NCBI GenBank assembly: GCA_041687475.1
Contig: JAWLBW010000156.1
Location: 1 to 10,328, forward strand
Length of the DNA stretch: 10,328 bases
Direction: 5' to 3'
Origin: JAWLBW01 sp041687475
Lineage (GTDB): Bacteria > J088 > JAWLBW01
Shown here: piece by piece, positions 5,668-10,328 of the stretch
How positions within the stretch are numbered: position 1 is the first letter of the stretch
How the letters are laid out: each line of letters begins with the position of its first letter
Position numbers and translations under genes: made by a program
The notes under the pieces: generated by a model
Seen by the model: the letters and a program-made list of their open reading frames with translations, nothing else
Databases searched by the model: none
What the model was told of the DNA's origin: nothing

Positions 5668-5701
5668 AAAAAAACTGAACGCTCGCAGCCCTTGGGGCGA
5701 G
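5668..5701 (-). terminator. Secondary hairpin with T-tract between NMO and arsC
   Basis: On the minus strand CTCGC (5697-5701) pairs with GCGAG (5682-5686), with a CCC/GGG inner pairing. A run of seven T follows 7 bases later (5668-5674). The distance between stem and T-run is larger than usual, so it is a weak candidate. Confidence 0.3.
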
Positions 5702-5725
5702 GGCAGGCGCCGGGGCTTCCACCCG

Positions 5726-5747
5726 AAAAAGACTCAGGCTTTCTGAG
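5726..5747 (-). terminator. Terminator candidate overlapping the NMO stop codon
   Basis: On the minus strand CTCAG (5743-5747) and CTGAG (5733-5737) form a 5-bp stem over AAAGC, followed by TC and five T (5726-5730). The TGA stop lies inside the 3' arm. The stem is short but the U-tract is well placed. If active, it would separate the flavoprotein transcript from arsC. Confidence 0.45.
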
Positions 5748-6648
5748 CTTCGGTCAGCGCGGGCAGTCCGGCGCGCGCGGCTTCGTACTCGCGTACGAGG
5801 TCGGCCACGATTTCGGCGGCAGGCTTGATGTCGTTGATGAGACCGACGTTCTGACCGGCGCTCCACACATCCTTCCACGCGCCCTGGACTTCGCCCTTGC
5901 GGAACTTTTCGATGCTGGGAGCGAGGAAGTTGCCGTTGGTGCCCGAAACCTCAGGCGTGTAGATGACGTCTTCGGGACCGCATTCGCAGATCGTTTTCTT
6001 GTAGTCGTCGCCGGCGGCCGATTCGGCCGAAGCGATGAAGCGCGTGCCCACGTAAGCCGCATCGGCGCCCAGTGCGAGGGTCGCGGCGATGGCGCCGCCC
6101 GTGGCGATGCCGCCGGCGCCGATGATGGGAACGCCCAATTCCTCTTTGAGCCAGGGGTAGAGCACGAAGGGTGAAATGCCGCCCGCGTGGCCGCCGGCGC
6201 CCGAGGCCACGGCAATGACGGCGTCGGCGCCGGCATCGCGAACCTTGATGCCGTGGCGCAGGTTAATGACGTCGCAGAACACCTTGGTGCCGTTGGCGTG
6301 GGCGTCCTTGATGATGTCGGTGGGGTTGCCCAGCGAGGTAATGAGCAGGGGCACGCCTTCGTCGAGGCAGATCTTCAGATCTTCTTCGAAGCGCGGGGTC
6401 AGCTTCATGACCAGATTCACGCCGAAGGGCTTGTCGGTGCGCGTCTTGATTTCTCGCACGGCCTTGCGAAACTCTTCGACCGGGCGATAGTTCAGGCTCG
6501 GAAAGGCGGCCATGATGCCGGCTTCGGCGGCGGCCACGACCAGGTCGACGTTCGAGACGAGAAACATGGGCGCGGCGACGATCGGGTAGCGAATACCGAG
6601 CATGTCGGTAATCGGCGTCGAAATGCGGCTGTCTGCTGACGGTGACAT
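5734..6648 (-). CDS. Nitronate monooxygenase-family flavoprotein (2-nitropropane dioxygenase-like)
   Basis: This 304-aa FMN-dependent TIM-barrel protein belongs to the nitronate monooxygenase family, which oxidises alkyl nitronates. Related members reduce enoyl groups or act as trans-2-enoyl reductases, so the substrate is uncertain. The N-terminal FMN-contacting strand is YPIVAAPMFLVSN (21-33). The catalytic-type His154 lies in ASGAGGHAGG. The phosphate-binding segments are IGAGGIATGG (176-185) and LGADAAYVGTRFIAS (193-207). I chose the ATG at 6648 because GGAG (6655-6658) sits 6 bases upstream; the open frame extends 8 codons farther. There is no signal peptide, so it is cytosolic. A good sigma70 promoter lies directly upstream, overlapping the end of the lipoprotein gene, which points to independent transcription. 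arsC follows in the same direction after a probable terminator. Confidence 0.92.
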   Translation of the reverse strand: MSPSADSRISTPITDMLGIRYPIVAAPMFLVSNVDLVVAAAEAGIMAAFPSLNYRPVEEFRKAVREIKTRTDKPFGVNLVMKLTPRFEEDLKICLDEGVPLLITSLGNPTDIIKDAHANGTKVFCDVINLRHGIKVRDAGADAVIAVASGAGGHAGGISPFVLYPWLKEELGVPIIGAGGIATGGAIAATLALGADAAYVGTRFIASAESAAGDDYKKTICECGPEDVIYTPEVSGTNGNFLAPSIEKFRKGEVQGAWKDVWSAGQNVGLINDIKPAAEIVADLVREYEAARAGLPALTEAQKA

Positions 6649-6670
6649 GGAAAACTCCGGCAAAGGGGTC

Positions 6671-6700
6671 ATTGTATAGGCCGGGCCCGCGCGGGGTCAA
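6671..6700 (-). promoter_or_regulatory. Sigma70-type promoter for the NMO gene
   Basis: On the minus strand TTGACC (6695-6700) and TACAAT (6671-6676) are 18 bp apart, each matching five of six consensus positions. An alternative -10, TATACA, sits at 16 bp. The -35 contains the TGA stop codon of the upstream lipoprotein gene. The predicted start leaves a leader of about 15-20 nt containing the SD. Confidence 0.6.
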
Positions 6701-8361
6701 CGTTGGCGCGGGCGCAGCGTACGATAGGTGGCCTTGACGGTGTCGCCGTCCTTCATGAGCACCGTCGGCGCAAACAGCAGGCGGTCGAAGTAAAGGTCGT
6801 ACTCCCACCCCCGAGCCTCGTCGGCGGGCACCTGCGCTCCGTTGACCGCAATCGAGAGGGTGAACGGTATCGGCGGCGGCACGTCGAAGCGGAATCGTGC
6901 GCCACGCTGCGCCCCCACCCTGGCCAGTGATACGGCGGCGGCGCGGGGTGTCTGCCTGCAGAAATCGTGGGATATGGCGCCGAACCACACGGCTGCGCCG
7001 GAGAGAAGGCGTCCGGCCGTATTCGACTCCATGCCCAGCGGGCCGCTGCACGAGGTGGTCGAAGCTTGCATGGCGACCCAGGATTCGTAGGGCGCAAGCC
7101 ACGCCGCGTATGACTTGTAGAATTCCGAATCGTTCTGAATGCTCGTGCCCGTTTCGACCGAGAGCGAGTCGTTGTCGCTGTCCGAGGCCGTGAAGAGCAC
7201 GAGCGGCGCGCCTTCGCGGTGAAAGGTGGCCAGCTCGTCGCCGCGCACCAGGCGAACGGCGTTCTGCAGCAGTTCGTTCCGGCCGCCGACGGGGTTGGCG
7301 AACAAGGTGGTGAGGGCCGTCTTCATCTGCTCGTCGGGCGTGTTCGACCGGGGGCCGAGCCAGGTCTTGCCGTCGGCGAAATGAAGGGGCGAGGCCGAGT
7401 CATGGGTAATGACGGCCACCCGCCAGTCGTAGTCGGCGTCGACGGTCATGTCGGCGACCCACCGGCTGAAAGCGTCGATGATGTGGGGCGCCTCCTGCGA
7501 CATCTCTGGCCCGTTGTTGAGGGCCAGCACGAAATCGACCGGGGGGCCGGTTTCGGAGAAGGTGAAGGTGGTCGTTTCCTCGACGAATTCATGGTTCGAA
7601 CGCCCGAGGCTCTTGAACGCGAGCACGTCGTCGAGGGCGCGCAGCACCTGTGCCGATGACTTGCTGCGTGGTATGGCGGCGATTCCGACGTCGATCAACC
7701 TGGGCGAAGACTCGCCGGTAAAGAAGCCCGATTCGCGCTGCATGGCGAAGGAAACGATGAAATCGATGGTGTTGGCGCCGGCCGGATGATACTTCGACGG
7801 ATCGGGGGGAAAGTCGGAAATCTGCATTTTGCCGACCTGTTGCGCCAGATAGCCGAACATGTCGACGCTGCGGGTGCGGAAGGCGGTGCCGAACTCGAGC
7901 GCATAGCGACCGAAGCCGCCGAAATTACCGTCTCGGTCGCGAGAGACGCCCTGCTCGAGGGTCATGAGGCGCCAGCCGTCTCCCTCGGGCTTTGCATTGG
8001 GCAGCAGTTGCCTGATTTCGTCGCGAAGACGCGCAACCAGCATGGCCTGGGCATTTCGGGCATAGGCCTCGGAGGTCACTTCCTGGTCGGCATAGCTGCC
8101 GAGGGACACGTTCGAGGCATTGGTGCGAAACACGGCGGCGACCAGTTCACGATCGACATATTCGATGGTGAAGCCGGCATGCCCGTCCTGATTCAGGGCC
8201 TTGACCTGAAAAGGGCGGGGCGCATAAAGCACGAGACCCGAGCGGCTTTCGGTCGTGCGGGTGTACCCCTCGGGGGCTGGTTCGAGATCGTCCTGCCCGC
8301 AGCCGGGAAGGACAAACATCAAGAGGGCTGTCAGCCTGATAAATAAGTTTCGTCCAGTCAT
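6697..8361 (-). CDS. Lipoprotein with degenerate von Willebrand factor A-like domain
   Basis: This 554-aa lipoprotein starts at the ATG at 8361. The open frame runs farther upstream, but only this start gives an N-terminus with Arg residues, a hydrophobic run (LTALLMFVLP) and a lipobox-like L-P-G-C with Cys21. No SD is visible. Residues about 22-270 are unassigned. Residues about 275-480 resemble a vWA fold: VDFVLALNNGPEM (275-287) aligns with the usual DNSGSM strand-loop, and PLVLFTASDSDND (386-398) aligns with the second acidic strand. The three MIDAS metal-ligand positions are N282, G284 and E286 instead of D, S, S, so metal binding is doubtful. The end (about 488-550) matches a module often seen at the end of such lipoproteins, with VNGAQV, GWEYD, LLF, GDTVKATY. 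Two cysteines (438, 468) could pair. It is likely anchored to a membrane surface. Its function is unknown. Confidence 0.8.
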   Translation of the reverse strand: MTGRNLFIRLTALLMFVLPGCGQDDLEPAPEGYTRTTESRSGLVLYAPRPFQVKALNQDGHAGFTIEYVDRELVAAVFRTNASNVSLGSYADQEVTSEAYARNAQAMLVARLRDEIRQLLPNAKPEGDGWRLMTLEQGVSRDRDGNFGGFGRYALEFGTAFRTRSVDMFGYLAQQVGKMQISDFPPDPSKYHPAGANTIDFIVSFAMQRESGFFTGESSPRLIDVGIAAIPRSKSSAQVLRALDDVLAFKSLGRSNHEFVEETTTFTFSETGPPVDFVLALNNGPEMSQEAPHIIDAFSRWVADMTVDADYDWRVAVITHDSASPLHFADGKTWLGPRSNTPDEQMKTALTTLFANPVGGRNELLQNAVRLVRGDELATFHREGAPLVLFTASDSDNDSLSVETGTSIQNDSEFYKSYAAWLAPYESWVAMQASTTSCSGPLGMESNTAGRLLSGAAVWFGAISHDFCRQTPRAAAVSLARVGAQRGARFRFDVPPPIPFTLSIAVNGAQVPADEARGWEYDLYFDRLLFAPTVLMKDGDTVKATYRTLRPRQR

Positions 8362-8370
8362 GGCCGTAAT

Positions 8371-8379
8371 AGCATAGCA
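8371..8379 (-). promoter_or_regulatory. Extended -10 of the vWA-like lipoprotein gene
   Basis: On the minus strand the sequence is TGCTATGCT, an extended -10 (TGn plus TATGCT). Only 9 bases separate it from the ATG at 8361, so the transcript would have a leader of about 3 nt. A poor -35 (TTTCAC) lies 17 bp upstream. This is consistent with near-leaderless translation and the missing SD. Confidence 0.35.
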
Positions 8380-8497
8380 GGTGCCTTGCCGCCGTGAAAG
8401 CGCCGGCGCGTCTTCTTGCCGAACGCCTGGACGCCGTGGCGGTACGGCGGCCCCTTTTCGCCGCATGACGGCTGCACTGGTATCGGCGATCGCACGG

Positions 8498-8509
8498 TGA
8501 TAATATGAT
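8498..8509 (+). promoter_or_regulatory. -10 region of the first small lipoprotein gene
   Basis: TGATAATATGAT contains GATAAT (8499-8504) and TATGAT (8504-8509), each five of six to the -10 consensus. The ATG is at 8516, so the transcript would begin within about 5 bases of, or at, the start codon. No SD is present and no good -35 is seen. Confidence 0.35.
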
Positions 8510-8515
8510 CGGGCT

Positions 8516-8968
8516 ATGAAACGCCTGCTTGCCTGCAGCCTGCTGACTCTTGCCATTGCCTGCGGAGGCGATGACGCGCCGGTCGAGAAGCGAGACGCCG
8601 TCGAGGTGCTCGAGCCTCTTGCCCCGGTCGATGCCGCGCGCGAAGCGAAGCTTTCGCTCGATGCGTATTACGACTTCGCCTACTGCGACAAACAGTATCC
8701 GCAGGTCTGTTCGGCGGCCGAGAAACAGGTTTATGTTCTTCCGCGTGAAGAAGACAGCGAGTCGCTGCGCCTGGTGTTTTCGAACAACCAGGACCCCTAT
8801 TCGACCTGGGCGGTCTTCGATTACGTGACCATGTCGGTATACGGTGGTGACGTGACCGAAGTCGGGCATTTCGAGTGGCGCATCGATCCCGACCCCGAGG
8901 TGGGACGGCAAACTTCGGGCGAGCCTCTATGGGGCGTGCCCGACCTAGCCGCTGCGCCTGCATTTTGA
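8516..8968 (+). CDS. Small lipoprotein of unknown function
   Basis: This is a 150-aa predicted lipoprotein. Lys2-Arg3, a hydrophobic stretch (LLACSLLTLAIA) and the lipobox A-I-A-C with Cys16 are clear, followed by Gly-Gly-Asp-Asp. The mature part begins with a charged, probably flexible linker (to about residue 45). It then carries YYDFAYCDKQYPQVCSAAEKQ, with Cys57 and Cys65 close enough to form a disulfide loop, and a beta-rich, aromatic stretch (LRLVFSNNQDPYSTWAVFDYVTMSVYG). No catalytic motif is evident and I do not recognise the family. The start has no SD; a -10-like element lies almost on the ATG. The gene is divergent from the vWA-like lipoprotein gene (154 bases apart) and 24 bases upstream of another lipoprotein gene. 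This suggests a cell-envelope cluster. Confidence 0.8.
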   Translation: MKRLLACSLLTLAIACGGDDAPVEKRDAVEVLEPLAPVDAAREAKLSLDAYYDFAYCDKQYPQVCSAAEKQVYVLPREEDSESLRLVFSNNQDPYSTWAVFDYVTMSVYGGDVTEVGHFEWRIDPDPEVGRQTSGEPLWGVPDLAAAPAF

Positions 8969-8974
8969 TACACT
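8966..8974 (+). promoter_or_regulatory. Extended -10 overlapping a stop codon, before the second lipoprotein
   Basis: TGATACACT has the extended -10 form (TGn plus TACACT, four of six). Its TGA is the stop codon of the upstream lipoprotein gene. The start would be about 12 bases before the ATG at 8993. No -35 is evident. Confidence 0.25.
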
Positions 8975-8992
8975 TGACCCCGTGTGCCGGCT

Positions 8993-9583
8993 ATGACGCG
9001 ACGTGCTTCCCTTATCCTGACTGTTGCCCTTCTGCTCCTGGGAGTGGGCTGCGGCGCCGAAGACGGCGTCCTTCTCAAGCCCGAGGGTACCGTTTTTCCC
9101 AAGGAAAAAGCGCTGGGCTACACCCCTGACGATACAGGGGCGCCCGGATGCGATACCTGCGGTACCGACGCCACGATTTCAGCCGGTTTCCGGGCAACCG
9201 TCGACGGCATGAATCTCGAGGTCGGCGAGCAGAACGTGGTGGCCATTTCGGCCGTCATGAGCGGCATGTCGCAGCTGACGGCCAATCTGCTGGACGGCAC
9301 GGGGCGAAACCATACCTTCGTTTTCGGTTTTCGCTCAACGCCCGGGCAGTACGGCGTCGTGCTCATGCAGAACTGGCTGCCCGACCTGACGAAAGCCGGT
9401 TTACAGTACAGCCAGTCGGTTTCGGGCAGCAGCGTCTACAGCGCGACCGATGCCTCGGGTTCGCTCACCATTCTCGACATGAGCAACGGCCGGGTTTCGG
9501 GTCGCTTCGCGGGGCAGGCGGTTCTTCAGGGTGAAGAGCTGGCACTGCAGGCAGACTTCAACGTGCCCATGACCGAACAATAG
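8993..9583 (+). CDS. Beta-rich lipoprotein of unknown function
   Basis: This 196-aa predicted lipoprotein starts at the ATG at 8993; a GTG at 8984 would add three residues. Arg3-Arg4, a hydrophobic run (SLILTVALLLLGVG) and the lipobox G-V-G-C with Cys20 define the signal peptide. A linker follows, then a CxxC (Cys53, Cys56, in CDTC), then a Gly/Ser/Thr-rich region that looks like beta strands (TFVFGFRS, YGVVLMQNWLP, GSLTILDMSNGRVSGRFAG). It ends with LQADFNVPM, a close reminiscent of small envelope lipoproteins whose last strand reads G/D-x-F-x-V-P. I cannot assign a family. It lies 24 bases after the first small lipoprotein gene and 32 bases before the receiver gene, without an SD, so it may be in an operon with the first or have its own short-leader transcript. 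Confidence 0.8.
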   Translation: MTRRASLILTVALLLLGVGCGAEDGVLLKPEGTVFPKEKALGYTPDDTGAPGCDTCGTDATISAGFRATVDGMNLEVGEQNVVAISAVMSGMSQLTANLLDGTGRNHTFVFGFRSTPGQYGVVLMQNWLPDLTKAGLQYSQSVSGSSVYSATDASGSLTILDMSNGRVSGRFAGQAVLQGEELALQADFNVPMTEQ

Positions 9584-9615
9584 TCGACACTCGTAATTTT
9601 CGGAAAGCCTTCGTC

Positions 9616-10008
9616 ATGTTCAAAAAAATTCTGGCCGTCGACGACTCCGACATCATTCTCAACCTTCACCAGATGAGCTTTCGTCGTTTTCCCGACGTGA
9701 AGCTGGTGACGGCCAAGAACGGAGTCGAGGCTCTCAAGCGCCTCAGCGAAGAAGAGGGCATCGAGCTCATTCTGCTCGATATCAACATGCCGCTCATGGA
9801 CGGCATTACCTTTCTCGACATCGTTCGTCGCGAGAAGGAAAAGTACGGCGACGTACCCGTCGTCATCATCAGCACCGAGGGTGAGGAAGCCAGTGTGATG
9901 GAAGCCCTGAAGAAGGGCGCCACCGGCTACATCAAAAAGCCCTTCCGCCAGCGCGAGCTCATCGACCTCATCGAAAAGGTCGAAGCCAAGGTCAAAACGG
10001 GCGCCTGA
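9616..10008 (+). CDS. Stand-alone CheY-like response regulator receiver protein
   Basis: This 130-aa protein is a single receiver domain with no output domain. It has the acidic pair D9-D10 (AVDDSD), the phosphoacceptor D55 (LLDINMPLMDG), the signalling T87 (IISTEG) and K108-P109 (IKKPF), so all residues needed for phosphorylation are present. It would accept phosphate from a histidine kinase encoded elsewhere and signal by protein contact. Motility (CheY) is one option, but no chemotaxis gene is nearby. GGAAAG (9602-9607) is a weak SD 8 bases upstream of the ATG. The next gene, a hydrolase, begins only 4 bases after its stop codon, so the two are probably co-transcribed and translationally coupled. 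Confidence 0.95.
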   Translation: MFKKILAVDDSDIILNLHQMSFRRFPDVKLVTAKNGVEALKRLSEEEGIELILLDINMPLMDGITFLDIVRREKEKYGDVPVVIISTEGEEASVMEALKKGATGYIKKPFRQRELIDLIEKVEAKVKTGA

Positions 10009-10012
10009 CGAC

Positions 10013-10328
10013 ATGGCGCGCGTCGATGTTCGCGATTCGGCCGTCGTCGATCAGCCGATCGACGGGCGGCACCGGGGGCGTTTCCGCAAAGAACGGGTGG
10101 GTGTTACCGGTGCCGACGGTTGCATCGAACTCGTGCGCAAGTGCGCGGCCGACGGCGAACCGACCCGGGGTGCGGTGCTGCTCATTCACGGTTTCGGGCA
10201 GAACCGCTACAGCTGGCACCTGACCCGGCGCTCGTTCGCCAACTACCTGGCCGAGCAGGGGTTCGACGTTTTCAACCTCGAGTTGCGCGGCCATGGGCGG
10301 TCGCGGCTGGCGGGATCGCCGTATCCCG
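10013..10328 (+). CDS. Alpha/beta hydrolase, N-terminal part (cut by window end)
   Basis: The first 105 codons of an alpha/beta-fold hydrolase are visible, running off the end of the window. After a basic N-terminal stretch (about 1-30) come a strand pair and the oxyanion-hole motif VLLIHGFGQNR (55-65). Then come the helix of the first crossover and NLELRGHGRS (88-97), the typical R-G-H-G-x-S turn before the cap. The nucleophile elbow (GxSxG) and the catalytic Asp and His lie beyond the window, so the substrate cannot be told; serine esterases and lipases of this shape are the closest general group. It starts 4 bases after the receiver gene, without its own SD, pointing to translational coupling. 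The protein has no signal peptide. Confidence 0.85.
   Translation, partial: MARVDVRDSAVVDQPIDGRHRGRFRKERVGVTGADGCIELVRKCAADGEPTRGAVLLIHGFGQNRYSWHLTRRSFANYLAEQGFDVFNLELRGHGRSRLAGSPYP

Noticed and set aside
5237..5878. A 213-aa extended form of ArsC.
   Set aside because: The extra 99 N-terminal residues are antisense-like Arg-rich sequence translated through the heptad repeat and the end of the NMO gene. The GTG at 5581 has a good SD and matches the family start.
6263..7102. Minus-strand open frame (279 aa) spanning the lipoprotein-NMO junction.
   Set aside because: It lies in another frame of two well-supported genes, is very Arg-rich and shows no motif.

Overview
The window is an ordinary-looking chromosomal stretch of a GC-rich (about 60% by eye) diderm bacterium from a draft assembly, shown by a 10-N gap at 1729-1738. 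Three predicted lipoproteins, one of them von Willebrand factor A-like, and a single-RRM glycine/arginine-tailed RNA-binding protein would fit a Leptospira-related spirochaete or a Myxococcota/Bdellovibrionota-type organism. No rRNA or marker gene is present, so this placement is inference only. Translation uses the standard code. Five genes have clear Shine-Dalgarno (SD) sequences, while the three lipoprotein genes appear to lack them.

Left part (1-2065): a small helical protein of unknown function, then a WYL-domain transcriptional regulator (wHTH-WYL-WCX) preceded by two 8-bp palindromes that could be its operator. The regulator converges on a single-RRM RNA-binding protein gene, with a strong hairpin terminator and the assembly gap between them.

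Middle (2066-5236): a 626-bp gene-free region holds the rbp leader with hairpins and a roughly 175-bp inverted-repeat element. It is followed by a minus-strand M3B oligoendopeptidase F gene, divergent from a stand-alone GroES-like (Cpn10) gene. The spacer after groES is made largely of degenerate 7-bp tandem repeats.

Right-middle (5237-8361, all minus strand): the order of transcription is a vWA-like lipoprotein, a nitronate monooxygenase-family flavoprotein, and an ArsC-family reductase. The flavoprotein has its own sigma70-type promoter, whose -35 overlaps the lipoprotein stop codon, and probably its own terminator, so the three are not necessarily one operon. ArsC is flanked on both sides by heptad repeats.

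Right (8516-10328, plus strand): two small lipoproteins of unknown function, a stand-alone CheY-like receiver protein, and the start of an alpha/beta hydrolase cut by the window edge. The receiver and hydrolase genes are 4 bases apart and probably co-transcribed.

I see no CRISPR array, toxin-antitoxin pair, phage gene, transposase gene or tRNA. I do not see a coherent new multi-gene system. The most unusual content is intergenic: the heptad repeats around arsC, the inverted-repeat element near 2475-2648, and SD-less, apparently near-leaderless starts of the lipoprotein genes.
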